This document shows positions 33,530 through 41,781 of a stretch of DNA of 48,799 nt, piece after piece (position 1 is the stretch's first letter; every line of letters begins with the position of its first letter). The stretch is from an uncultured Campylobacter sp. (lineage in GTDB: Bacteria; Campylobacterota; Campylobacteria; Campylobacterales; Campylobacteraceae). The position numbers and the translations under genes are program-made. The notes beneath the pieces were generated by a model. The model saw nothing but the letters and a program-made list of their open reading frames with translations. It ran no database searches and was not told the origin of the DNA. Where the stretch lies: positions 1-48,799 of the forward strand of contig NZ_CALKTC010000054.1 in the NCBI RefSeq assembly GCF_937996225.1. Reading direction: 5' to 3'.

Positions 33530-34825
33530 GTGGAGAAATTCTTTCATCTCGCCGCGGCAAAAACGTCGGTAAGGCAGGAGCTTATCGCAGGGCTTACTAC
33601 GTTTTTGGCGATGATTTACATCGTGCCGGTAAACGCTAACATTATGAGCATCGCAGGCATGCCGTTTGATGCGCTGGTTACGGCAACCGCGCTTATTACG
33701 ATAATCGCAACGTTATTTAACGGGCTCTTTGCAAATACCCCCGTTGCGCTTAGCGTTGGCATGGGGCTAAATGCGTATTTTACCTTTGCGTTGTGCGTGG
33801 ATGCGAAGATGCCGTGGCAGAGTGCACTTGGCATCGTAGCGATAAGTGGAGCGCTTTTTACAGTGCTTTCGTTTACCAATTTTCGCGTTTGGGTTATCAA
33901 ATCTATCCCGCTTGATCTGCGTCGCGCCATAAGTGCGGGTATCGGGGCTTTCATCTGCTTCATCGGACTTAAGCAGATGGGTGTCATCGCGCCTAGTCAG
34001 GCGACGCTAGTAACTTTGGGAAATTTAAAAGATCTAAATGTTTTGCTTGGGATTTTAGGCTTAGCGGTCGTGCTTGTGCTTTTCGTGCTTAGAATCAAGG
34101 CGGCGTTTATCTTAAGCATTTTGATTACTTCGTGCGTTGCGTGGGTGGCTGGAATTTCGCCCGCACCTCATGGCATAGTAAGTGCGCCAAGCGGCATAAT
34201 GCCGATATTTGCTAAGCTAGATATCCCCGGAGCGCTAAAACTTGCGTTCGTGCCTTTTATAATCACATTTTTCGTCACGCATCTATTCGATAGTATCGGC
34301 ACACTCACCGGCGTGGGAAACCGCGCGGGGCTTTTTGGAGAGAATAGCAAAGACGGCATGAAAAAACTATCTAGAAATTTAACCTCCGATGCGATAGGAA
34401 GCGTCGCAGGAGCCGTTATAGGAACGAGCACGGTTACTGCGTTTGCCGAGAGCGCCAGTGGAGTAGAAGCGGGCGGTCGCACGGGGCTTACCGCGGTATT
34501 TTGCGCTATATTTTTTGTGCTGACGCTGTTTATGCTACCGCTATTTAAGGCGATCCCCGCAAATGCGATCTATCCGATCCTCGTAATGGTCGGGGTTTTG
34601 ATGTTTAGCGAGCTTGATAAAATCGATTATAGCGACGCTGGAATTTTAATCCCTGCCTTTTTTATAGTGTTTTTGATGCCTTTTACCTATTCGATCACCA
34701 ACGGCTTAAGCTTCGGCTTTATCGCTTATATCGTAGTTAGACTCGCTCAGCGCAGGATAAAAGATTTAAATTTCGGCGTTTTGACGCTTGGCGCGATTAG
34801 CGTTTTAGTATTTTTAATGCATTAA
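33530..34825 (+). CDS. NCS2-family (AzgA-like) purine permease
   Basis: Inner-membrane proton-coupled nucleobase transporter, 431 residues, about 12-14 membrane segments. AzgA/PbuG-type features: RQELIAGLTTFLAMIYIVPVNANI at the start (split as RQELIAGLTTFLAM, YIVPVNANI), the GLNAYFTFALC segment, the FDSIGTLTGVGNRAGL motif, and GTSTVTAFAESASGVEAGGRTGLTA (as GTSTVTAFAE, SGVEAGGRTGL). Likely substrates are adenine, guanine or hypoxanthine. The start is GTG after a perfect AAAGGAGG. Next gene is a phosphoribosyltransferase 15 bases on: import then capture. Confidence 0.92.
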   Translation: MEKFFHLAAAKTSVRQELIAGLTTFLAMIYIVPVNANIMSIAGMPFDALVTATALITIIATLFNGLFANTPVALSVGMGLNAYFTFALCVDAKMPWQSALGIVAISGALFTVLSFTNFRVWVIKSIPLDLRRAISAGIGAFICFIGLKQMGVIAPSQATLVTLGNLKDLNVLLGILGLAVVLVLFVLRIKAAFILSILITSCVAWVAGISPAPHGIVSAPSGIMPIFAKLDIPGALKLAFVPFIITFFVTHLFDSIGTLTGVGNRAGLFGENSKDGMKKLSRNLTSDAIGSVAGAVIGTSTVTAFAESASGVEAGGRTGLTAVFCAIFFVLTLFMLPLFKAIPANAIYPILVMVGVLMFSELDKIDYSDAGILIPAFFIVFLMPFTYSITNGLSFGFIAYIVVRLAQRRIKDLNFGVLTLGAISVLVFLMH

Positions 34826-34840
34826 ATTTTAAGGAAAGAT

Positions 34841-35290
34841 ATGAGATTTTATAGTTTTGACGAGATGGATCGCGACGCAAGAGTTATAGCAAAGCAGGTT
34901 AGGGACGAATTTATGCCCGATGCAATCGTGGCGATCGCTAGAGGCGGGCTCACATTCGGTCACGCGCTAGCCAATGCGCTTGATATGCGAACGATATTTT
35001 CGATAAATTCCATTCACTACGCAGACACCAAAAAGCTCGATACCATCGACGTTTTCAACGTACCGGATCTGGAGCTTTACAAGCGCGTGCTGCTGGTGGA
35101 CGATATCATCGATAGCGGCGATAGCATGGTCGAGATCAAGCGCGTGTTGCTGGAGAAATTTCCGCAAATAGAGCTTAAAACGGCGGTGATTTTTTACAAA
35201 CCCAAGGCGCTCATCCAACCCGATTTTAAAATTTCAAAAACGGATGAGTGGATAAATTTCTTTTGGGAAAATTATACGATAGAGGAATGA
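34841..35290 (+). CDS. purine phosphoribosyltransferase
   Basis: Cytoplasmic type I phosphoribosyltransferase, 149 residues. The PRPP motif VLLVDDIIDSGDSM (about residues 87-100) and the upstream ARGGLTFGHALANAL segment are clear. Family type is closest to xanthine/hypoxanthine-guanine PRTs, with WEN near the end. With the NCS2 permease upstream it forms a salvage pair converting imported base plus PRPP to a nucleotide. AAGGAAAG precedes the ATG. Exact base preference is not visible. Confidence 0.9.
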   Translation: MRFYSFDEMDRDARVIAKQVRDEFMPDAIVAIARGGLTFGHALANALDMRTIFSINSIHYADTKKLDTIDVFNVPDLELYKRVLLVDDIIDSGDSMVEIKRVLLEKFPQIELKTAVIFYKPKALIQPDFKISKTDEWINFFWENYTIEE

Positions 35291-35408
35291 AGCGGCGCGC
35301 GGTTAAATTTAGCGGCTAAATTTTAAATGATTCGGCGGCTTAAATTTTATAAAATTCTGGTCGTAAAATTTAGGCCGTAAATTTAAAGCGCCCGCAGCGA
35401 GGACGAGA

Positions 35409-36629
35409 GTGAAGAAGCTTTATCAAAACGAAATTTTCGTAATCTCCATGATGTGCCTGTTTCAGGGCATATTTCTGCTTTATGCGATCTCAAATTTAAG
35501 CATCAGCTACTACGAAGCCGAAATTTTTTATGAGAAAAAATCCCTCGTTTCGCTAATCGCAAATTTAAGCTGCGAAATTTTCGGACGCAACGACTACGCC
35601 TTGCGCGTGCCGTTTATTTTGATCCACTTCGCAAACGCCGCGATGATCTATAAAATTTCAAAATTTATTCTAAAGCGCCGCTTCGATAGAGTGGTCGCTA
35701 CGGCGCTATTTATGGCGCTTCCTGCCTCGATGAGTAGCGCGATTTTACTAAATCCGGCAGGTATCATCGTTTTTTTCACGCTGCTGGCGATATATTTTGC
35801 AAAGAGTGAATACAATATCGCGCTTTTCGTGCTTCTGTCCGTTTGCGCCCTAATCGACCGCGCATTTTTTATGCTCTACGTAGGTTTTGGAATTTGGGCG
35901 CTTTATACGCGCAAAAAGGAGCTTTTGCTACTTTGCATAGCGCTATTTAGCTTCAGCGTGATCTTTTACGACGTAAGCTCGGAGGGCAAGCCAAAGGGGT
36001 ATTTTTTAGACACCGTGGGCGTTTTTGCGGGCGCGTTTTCGCCTTTAGTATTTTTATTTTTCATCTACACGATCTATAGAATTTGGATCAAAGAGGAAAA
36101 GAGCCTGCTATGGTTCATCGCTACAAGTGCGCTTTGTCTGACGATGCTTTTTTCTCTAAGACAGCGTGTGGCACTTGAGATGATGCTGCCGTATTGCGTC
36201 ATCGCTACGCCTTTGATCATTCGGGTTTTGTTTAATTCGTACCGCGTTAGATTGCCTAAATTTCGTACCTTTCACAAGATCGCCGTGGGCGTGACTCTGG
36301 TAAGCTTGGCGGTGAGTTATTTTGCAGTGATTTTCAGCGACGTGATGTATGAGGCGATGTTCGCAAACAAACCGCAGCGGCATTTCATCTATAAATTTGA
36401 CGTAGCTAGGCAGCTGGCAAGTGAGCTAAAAAATCGCGGAGTAAAAAGCGTAAGCTGCGAAGACGAGAGGCTCTGCCTGCGCCTGAAATTTTACGGACTG
36501 CCTAGCGGGGATAGCGCTTTTATCTATGCGGATAAGCCGGAATATGTCTCGGATCATAAAAATTCGATACAAAATATAGATATTTACAAGCGAGGCGTGC
36601 GAATTGCGAAATTTTATGTTAAAATATAA
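35409..36629 (+). CDS. GT39-like integral membrane glycosyltransferase
   Basis: 406 residues with about ten membrane segments, then a soluble C-terminal domain (about 330-406). The first periplasmic loop has YYEAEIFYEKK, then ...EIFGRNDYALRVPFILIHF, the ArnT/PMT-like pattern in which acidic residues of the loop bind the lipid-sugar donor and the Arg-Val-Pro starts the next helix. So it likely moves a sugar from a polyprenyl donor on the periplasmic face; acceptor unknown. Start is GTG at 35409 after GAGGA. Only moderate family match. Downstream is a prepilin gene 27 bases away. Confidence 0.7.
   Translation: MKKLYQNEIFVISMMCLFQGIFLLYAISNLSISYYEAEIFYEKKSLVSLIANLSCEIFGRNDYALRVPFILIHFANAAMIYKISKFILKRRFDRVVATALFMALPASMSSAILLNPAGIIVFFTLLAIYFAKSEYNIALFVLLSVCALIDRAFFMLYVGFGIWALYTRKKELLLLCIALFSFSVIFYDVSSEGKPKGYFLDTVGVFAGAFSPLVFLFFIYTIYRIWIKEEKSLLWFIATSALCLTMLFSLRQRVALEMMLPYCVIATPLIIRVLFNSYRVRLPKFRTFHKIAVGVTLVSLAVSYFAVIFSDVMYEAMFANKPQRHFIYKFDVARQLASELKNRGVKSVSCEDERLCLRLKFYGLPSGDSAFIYADKPEYVSDHKNSIQNIDIYKRGVRIAKFYVKI
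36617..36625 (+). promoter_or_regulatory. extended -10 promoter upstream of the prepilin gene
   Basis: TGTTAAAAT, overlapping the end of the GT39-like gene, 32 bases before the prepilin ATG; AAAGG is the ribosome site. Confidence 0.45.
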
Positions 36630-36656
36630 ACAAAATTTTTATGAAAGGTAAAAATT

Positions 36657-37358
36657 ATGAAAAAAGCATTTACTATGATAGAGCTGATTTTCATCATCGT
36701 GGTGGTTGGAATTCTAGCGGCGGTGGCGGTGCCTCAAATCAATCGAAATAGCCTTGTGGAGGCGGCGGATCAAGTCGCTGCTCATATTCGTTACACGCAG
36801 CAGCTGGCTATGAATGATAACAAATTCGATCCTAATGACCCGGATTGGTTTAAAAAGCTTTGGAGAATTCAATTTAGTTATACTACCGCCAAAGGTAGTG
36901 CTGAGGGTTGGACTTATACAGTGTATTACGATAGCACTATGAGTGGCAATCCTAACGGTAGTGTTGATCTGTCTGATCTATCAAGAGTCGATTTTGCTAC
37001 GGATCCACAAAATCCAAATAAAATTTTGAGTGCCGGCTTTCAAAATCAGGCGATGAATAGAAATGCCGAGAGGATTAATAAGAAGCTAAATCTTACAAAA
37101 ACTTACAATATTAGAAATATCACATTTGCTAATTGCGGAGCCCCTACTAATCAAACTATAGTCTTTGACTCATATGGACGTCCTATGGGACAAGTAGCCG
37201 ACTCTACAGTGCCTTATGATAGGCTTTTTGTGGGTCAAAATCCATGCGTAATCACGCTTACCAATGATGCGAGAGAGACCGCTAGTATTACTATCGAGCC
37301 GGAGACTGGATACGTAAGATACACGCTGAATTCTAATACCGGCACAGCCGCGCAATAG
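36657..37358 (+). CDS. type IV prepilin/pseudopilin-like protein
   Basis: 233 residues starting MKKAFTMIELIFIIVVVGILAAVAVP: short basic leader, predicted prepilin-peptidase cut between Ala4 and Phe5, the conserved Glu at +5, and the hydrophobic assembly helix. The rest is a soluble pilin-like domain with many Asn/Asp/Thr and a Cys pair (one in NCGAP, one in NPCVI) that could form a disulphide. Class by length and single N-terminal helix is like GspH/FimT minor pseudopilins. No secretion ATPase, prepilin peptidase or other pilin gene is nearby, so it must use machinery coded elsewhere, possibly DNA uptake. Confidence 0.85.
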   Translation: MKKAFTMIELIFIIVVVGILAAVAVPQINRNSLVEAADQVAAHIRYTQQLAMNDNKFDPNDPDWFKKLWRIQFSYTTAKGSAEGWTYTVYYDSTMSGNPNGSVDLSDLSRVDFATDPQNPNKILSAGFQNQAMNRNAERINKKLNLTKTYNIRNITFANCGAPTNQTIVFDSYGRPMGQVADSTVPYDRLFVGQNPCVITLTNDARETASITIEPETGYVRYTLNSNTGTAAQ

Positions 37359-37403
37359 GACTAATAAAATTTTAGTCAAATTTAAGTAAGCGCAAGGAGA
37401 ATG

Positions 37404-39401
37404 ATGAAAAAATACATAATGACGCCGATTTATTACGTAAACGACGTTCCGCACATCGGTCACGCATACACGACGATCATCGCCGATACGATGGCTAGAT
37501 TTTACCGCCTGCAAGGACACGAGGTGTTTTTTAAAACGGGCACCGACGAGCACGGCCAAAAGATCGAGGAGGCCGCAGCCAAGCACGGCAAAAGCCCGAA
37601 GCAATACGCAGACGGCGTGAGCGCTAAATTTAAAGACCTGTGGGACGAGTTTGACATCAGCTATGATATGTTTTCGCGCACTACCGATGCCGCGCACGAG
37701 GCGGCGGTGCAAAACGTATTTCGCAGGATGTATGAAAAGGGCGACATTTATAAGGGCGAATATGAGGGCAACTACTGCGTAAGTTGCGAGAGTTTTTTTC
37801 CTTCCAATCAGCTAATCGACGGCGAATATTGCCCCGACTGCGGCAAAAAGACTAAAATTTTAAAAGAGGAGAGCTATTTTTTTAGACTTAGCGCCTATGC
37901 AGACAGACTTTTAAAATGGTATGAGGACGAAAAGTGTATCCTGCCCCTAGGCAAAAAAAACGAGGTCGTAAGCTTCGTAAAAGGCGGTCTGAAGGATCTT
38001 TCGATCACGCGAACGGGCTTTGATTGGGGCGTTAAAATTCCGCCCGAGCTAAACGATCCGAAGCACGTGATTTACGTCTGGCTGGACGCGCTGATGGATT
38101 ATCTTAGCTCGCTTGGATTTTGCGCGGGCGGCGAACGAATGGAGTATTGGAGCGACGCTCTACACATCGTAGGTAAGGACATTTTGCGCTTTCACGCCGT
38201 TTATTGGCCTGCGTTTTTGATGAGCCTGGGACTAAATATGCCACGCAGCATCGCAGCTCACGGCTGGTGGACGCGCGACGGCAAAAAGATGAGCAAGAGC
38301 CTAGGCAACGTCGTGGATCCGCGCGAGGTCGCAAACGCCTATGGGCTGGAGCAGTTTAGGTATTTTTTGCTACGCGAAGTACCGTTCGGTCAAGACGGCG
38401 ATTTTTCGCAAAAAGCGATTATAAACCGCGTAAATTCCGAGCTTGCCAACGAGCTTGGAAATCTACTCAGCCGCATCGTCGGCATGAGCGCAAAATATTC
38501 GGACTACATCATAAATTCCAAAGACGTGATGAAATTTTTCACCGCCGAGATCGAGGAGGCGAACTCCCATCTGAGCGCCGCACTTAGCGCGCTTGAGGAG
38601 GTCGCTACCAATAGATACTTAGAGGAGCTTTGGAGGGCGCTTGCTCTTGCGAACGCTTCGATTGCGAAATACGAGCCGTGGAATTTGATGAAAAACGGCG
38701 AGCAAGATAGGGCGCTGGCTCTCGTCGCATTGGTTGCAAACATTTTGGCTAAAGTCGCCGTACTGCTAAGTCCCGCGATGCCGAAGACGGCGGCACGTAT
38801 CGCAGACACGCTCGGCTTTGAAATATCCACTTTGCTTTATGAGAAGCTAGTGCTTCGTGGCGAAATTTTAGATTTTAAGGCCAAGCCGTGCGAGCCGCTT
38901 TTTACCAAGATCGATCACGAGCTAATGCCTAAGGCGGACTACGACAGGTTGGATGGCACTGTAAATTCTACAAGCGGTTCGGACACAGACGCCGCGGCAA
39001 AAGGTTCGCCAAGCTCAAACGCAAAAGCTTTCGGCTCGGGCGCTACGGCGCAGGGAGCTCAAGTCGCGACAACCGAAGCTCAAATCAAAATCGATGATTT
39101 TAAAAAATGCGTTATCAAGGTTGGCACGATTTTGGAGTGCGAAAACATAGAAGGCAGCGAGAAGCTACTGCGATTTATGATCGATTTGGGCGAGGAGAAG
39201 CCGCGTCAAATCATCAGTGGTATCGCGAAATTTTACGATCCCGCCGCACTTATCGGCAAGCAGATCTGTGTGCTGGCAAATTTAAAACCCGCTAAAATTT
39301 TTAAACATAGCAGCGAGGGCATGATTTTAAGCGCCGAGGACGGCAGTCTCACGCTGCTTAGCACTCTCGCGCCCGTAAAAAACGGCGCGATCGTAGGTTA
39401 G
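37404..39401 (+). CDS. metG: methionyl-tRNA synthetase
   Basis: Class I synthetase charging tRNA-Met. Signature HIGH at residues 17-20 (VPHIGHAYT), a zinc knuckle with CVSC and CPDC, KMSKS in DGKKMSKSLGN, an anticodon-binding helical domain, and a C-terminal EMAPII-like tRNA-binding domain (IKIDDFKKCVIKVGTI..). Between the last two lies a low-complexity Ser/Gly/Ala/Thr linker of about 40 residues, longer than usual. ATG codons at 37401 and 37404 compete; AAGGAG is one base from the first and four from the second, so I chose 37404. Two bases separate its TAG from the next ATG. Confidence 0.96.
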   Translation: MKKYIMTPIYYVNDVPHIGHAYTTIIADTMARFYRLQGHEVFFKTGTDEHGQKIEEAAAKHGKSPKQYADGVSAKFKDLWDEFDISYDMFSRTTDAAHEAAVQNVFRRMYEKGDIYKGEYEGNYCVSCESFFPSNQLIDGEYCPDCGKKTKILKEESYFFRLSAYADRLLKWYEDEKCILPLGKKNEVVSFVKGGLKDLSITRTGFDWGVKIPPELNDPKHVIYVWLDALMDYLSSLGFCAGGERMEYWSDALHIVGKDILRFHAVYWPAFLMSLGLNMPRSIAAHGWWTRDGKKMSKSLGNVVDPREVANAYGLEQFRYFLLREVPFGQDGDFSQKAIINRVNSELANELGNLLSRIVGMSAKYSDYIINSKDVMKFFTAEIEEANSHLSAALSALEEVATNRYLEELWRALALANASIAKYEPWNLMKNGEQDRALALVALVANILAKVAVLLSPAMPKTAARIADTLGFEISTLLYEKLVLRGEILDFKAKPCEPLFTKIDHELMPKADYDRLDGTVNSTSGSDTDAAAKGSPSSNAKAFGSGATAQGAQVATTEAQIKIDDFKKCVIKVGTILECENIEGSEKLLRFMIDLGEEKPRQIISGIAKFYDPAALIGKQICVLANLKPAKIFKHSSEGMILSAEDGSLTLLSTLAPVKNGAIVG

Positions 39402-39403
39402 CG

Positions 39404-40234
39404 ATGAAGGCTTTAGCGCGCAAGGCTTCGAAGCTTGCTATCTGCGGTGCGGCTGGGCTCTGCGCGCAAAAAAGCGGCGCTTCGGATAAAATTTTAAAGC
39501 TTTACCGCAACTCCTCCCTTGCCGCGAAGATCGGCGCAGGCGGGCTTGTATGCGCGACACCATTGGTGCTGAAGCTCGGTGCGGGGGTTGCTTTAAAATT
39601 TGCGGCGCGTAAAATTTTAACATTCGGAATTTGCGAGCTGTCGAAGGCTGCCGCTTTAAAATGTGCAAAGATCGGCGCGCGCGCAGTTGTACGCTCATTT
39701 TCACGCACCGATAAATTTGCAGACGAGCGCACGAAAAAGCGTGCGAGCGCGGATAGCGAGAATTCTAATGCAGGCGTCACGCCGCACAGAAAGCGCACGG
39801 CAAGCGTTTCTAGCGCGAGCATTAAAAAAGATCCCTCTCTTTCTAAAAGAACCTCTGCTAAAAAAAACACAGCGACAAAAAGTACGCCCGCAAGAAAATC
39901 TCCGCTCGCTAAAAAACCCGCATCTGTCGCAAAACCTGCATCGACCGCTAAAAGTATCGCGCCCGCTGCAGCTTTCGTATCTGTCGCAAAATCAGCGTCC
40001 GTAAAAAACGCCGTGCAAAATAAAATTTCCGCAGCTAGCGCAAAAGTAGCACCCGCTAAAAGCGCATCTCAGAACGCAAAATCTCACCGCGTTGCAAAAA
40101 ACACCGCTACGCCTACCGCAGCCGCCGCAAAAGACGTCGCCGCAACCACCGCAAGCTCTGCACCTACCGCAAAGCAGTCGCGCCGCGCCGCAAAGAGCGC
40201 TTCCCTTAAAAGCTCTACCGCAGGGAAGCCGTAA
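39404..40234 (+). CDS. histone-H1-like Lys/Ala/Ser-rich protein
   Basis: 276 residues. The N-terminal third (1-105) is Ala/Leu/Lys-rich with hydrophobic stretches (AAKIGAGGLVCATPLVLKLGAGVALKF in pieces: AAKIGAGGLVCATP, LVLKLGAGVALKF) that could be membrane-associated. From about 110 the sequence is low-complexity Lys/Ala/Ser/Pro/Thr with many AKK, AKSA and PAxK repeats, much like eukaryotic H1 tails or bacterial HctB/AlgP proteins, and strongly basic. Very likely disordered and able to bind nucleic acid or other polyanions. It starts 2 bases after metG and its stop overlaps the next ATG (TAATG), so it is embedded in the operon. Function not recognised. Confidence 0.75.
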   Translation: MKALARKASKLAICGAAGLCAQKSGASDKILKLYRNSSLAAKIGAGGLVCATPLVLKLGAGVALKFAARKILTFGICELSKAAALKCAKIGARAVVRSFSRTDKFADERTKKRASADSENSNAGVTPHRKRTASVSSASIKKDPSLSKRTSAKKNTATKSTPARKSPLAKKPASVAKPASTAKSIAPAAAFVSVAKSASVKNAVQNKISAASAKVAPAKSASQNAKSHRVAKNTATPTAAAAKDVAATTASSAPTAKQSRRAAKSASLKSSTAGKP

Positions 40235-41220
40235 TGGTAAATTTATTAAATTTAACCCGCATCGTAAACGGAACGATGCTGAATAATCCTGCGATCTCCG
40301 CTGTCGAGAGCTTTGCGATCGAGCCCGCAAAAGTCGCGAAAAAAGGCGCTTTCATTGCACTCGGCGCAAACGAGCGCGACGTGCACACTGCGATTGATAA
40401 CGGCGCGTACGCGATCATTTTCGATAACAACTTCAAGCCGCTTAACGACGAGATCGCCTTTATAAAGGTCGAAAATTTATGCTCGGCGCTAGTGCGACTG
40501 ATAAAATTTTTGGGCGAGACGTGGCGGCACGGCTTCGTGCTGATAAACGAGGTGCAAAGCGAGATCCTGCGCTATACGAGCGTGCCGAAAAATTTGATGT
40601 TTGCGCCGCGCAGCAAGGGCGAGCTTTTCATCAGCTTGCTGAACGCCAAAGAGAAAAATACCTACTTCACTACCGACGGCGATCTTTTGCAAAGCCTTGG
40701 CATCTCGCCCGTCCGGGTTCCTGCGAGTGATGATTTTAGGCTGCTTTACGGCGGCTCGATATTTTACAGCAGCTTCGTTTTCGGCGGGCTTTATTATTCA
40801 AACTTAATCTTTCCGCAGCTGTTTTTGCCCGAGCTATGCGGCGTGATCGAGTATCTCTCGCGCAAAAACATACCCTTTAAATTTCAAAGCTTAAGCGCAT
40901 TCGGTCATTTCGAGCCGATTTTTGTGGATAGATTTTTTAACGTAAGCTCGCTTGGCGGCAGCTATCGCGCCTTTATCGCCGAGAGCGATCCTGAGCTTTT
41001 TGCGCGCGAGGCGGAGTTTTTGCGGGCAAAATTCCGCGAAAAAATTATCGTCTGCGCTAGCTGGGAGGATCGCTTAGACGGCGTTAAGATCGACTTTCGC
41101 TTCAATAAGCTAAGCGCGCTAAAGAGCCTGCCAGAGTTTCATTACGCGCTGGTTTTTGCAGAAAAGAGCGCGATCCTGCAGCTTCTAAATCAAAAACCGC
41201 AAGAAAAAAATCTATTTTAG
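40234..41220 (+). CDS. MurF-N-domain-like protein lacking ATP-binding domain
   Basis: 328 residues. Residues about 15-75 (VESFAIEPAKVAKKGAFIALGANERDVHTAIDNGAYAIIFD, in pieces) follow the N-terminal UDP-substrate domain of MurE/MurF ligases: a response-strand, the pGxxFIAL strand, and the helix with AIxxGAxAII. The central ligase domain with its GxxGKT P-loop is missing; instead there is an unfamiliar C-terminal part. A product of this type is conserved beside metG in Campylobacter. It may bind a UDP-muramoyl compound or have taken another role; it cannot be a working ligase. Start is coupled to the basic protein by TAATG. Confidence 0.75.
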   Translation: MVNLLNLTRIVNGTMLNNPAISAVESFAIEPAKVAKKGAFIALGANERDVHTAIDNGAYAIIFDNNFKPLNDEIAFIKVENLCSALVRLIKFLGETWRHGFVLINEVQSEILRYTSVPKNLMFAPRSKGELFISLLNAKEKNTYFTTDGDLLQSLGISPVRVPASDDFRLLYGGSIFYSSFVFGGLYYSNLIFPQLFLPELCGVIEYLSRKNIPFKFQSLSAFGHFEPIFVDRFFNVSSLGGSYRAFIAESDPELFAREAEFLRAKFREKIIVCASWEDRLDGVKIDFRFNKLSALKSLPEFHYALVFAEKSAILQLLNQKPQEKNLF

Positions 41221-41236
41221 CCTCAAGGAGATCGGT

Positions 41237-41737
41237 ATGAAAAGACGAAATTTTATTAAATTTGGCGCAGTAGCGGTTATCGCGCCGATAGCATCAAGCG
41301 CTAAAAATACGCACGAGGATAAAATAGAGCGGAATAAAGCCGCTATGAAGCGCTTTGAGACGGCGATAAATACCGCGGACGAAGCGCTTTTAAACGAGCT
41401 TGTGGATCCCGAAGCGCCGTTTGTCACGCCAGCGTCGAAAGATCCGCTTTACGGCGGCAGCGGCTACAATGCGATCGTAAAAATGATGCGTGCAAGCTTC
41501 CCCGATGTGCAGTAGGCGATGCAGGACATGGTCGCGGACGAGAGATGCGCGGCGGTGTATTGGCTTTGCAGCGGCACTCACAAGCATGATTTTATGGGCA
41601 TCGCGCCTACGGGGCGAAAATTTAGCGCGCGGGTGATGAATTTTTATTACTTTAACGAGCGCGGCAAGATCGTAAACGATGTCGCAGCCGAGGGGATGAT
41701 CGCCATACTGCGCGCCATCGGTGCATGCGATAAATAA
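41237..41737 (+). pseudogene. Tat-exported SnoaL-like protein broken by an in-frame TAG
   Basis: One 166-codon frame with TAG at 41513-41515 as the only lesion. Upstream part: twin-arginine signal peptide (KRRNFIKFGAVAVIAPIASSA, twin Arg then hydrophobic stretch and ASSA cleavage region) and the first half of an NTF2/SnoaL-like fold (YGGSGYNAIVKMMRASFPDVQ). Downstream part: AMQDMVADERCAAVYWLCSGTHKHDFMGIAPTGRKFS (in pieces), which is the second half of the same fold including GTHKxxFMGIxPTG. Relatives have an aromatic or other residue where TAG stands. Ribosome site AAGGAG. If truncated, the protein has no complete fold. The family includes polyketide cyclases and steroid-isomerase-like proteins. 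Confidence 0.82.
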
Positions 41738-41781
41738 TATGGCAAGAGCTCATTATGGGATTATTGAATTGAAAGAGGGCG

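Noticed and set aside
37359..37377. Short hairpin GACTAA / TTAGTC after the prepilin gene as a terminator
   Set aside because: Only six pairs, AT-rich and no T-run; metG follows closely and may be co-transcribed.
26023..41515. Genome-wide amber (TAG) recoding as an explanation of the two TAG-split genes
   Set aside because: At least eight other genes in the window end normally at TAG (adk, nadK, the antitoxin, two small cluster genes, the two-span protein, metG and the MurF-like gene), so TAG works as a stop here.
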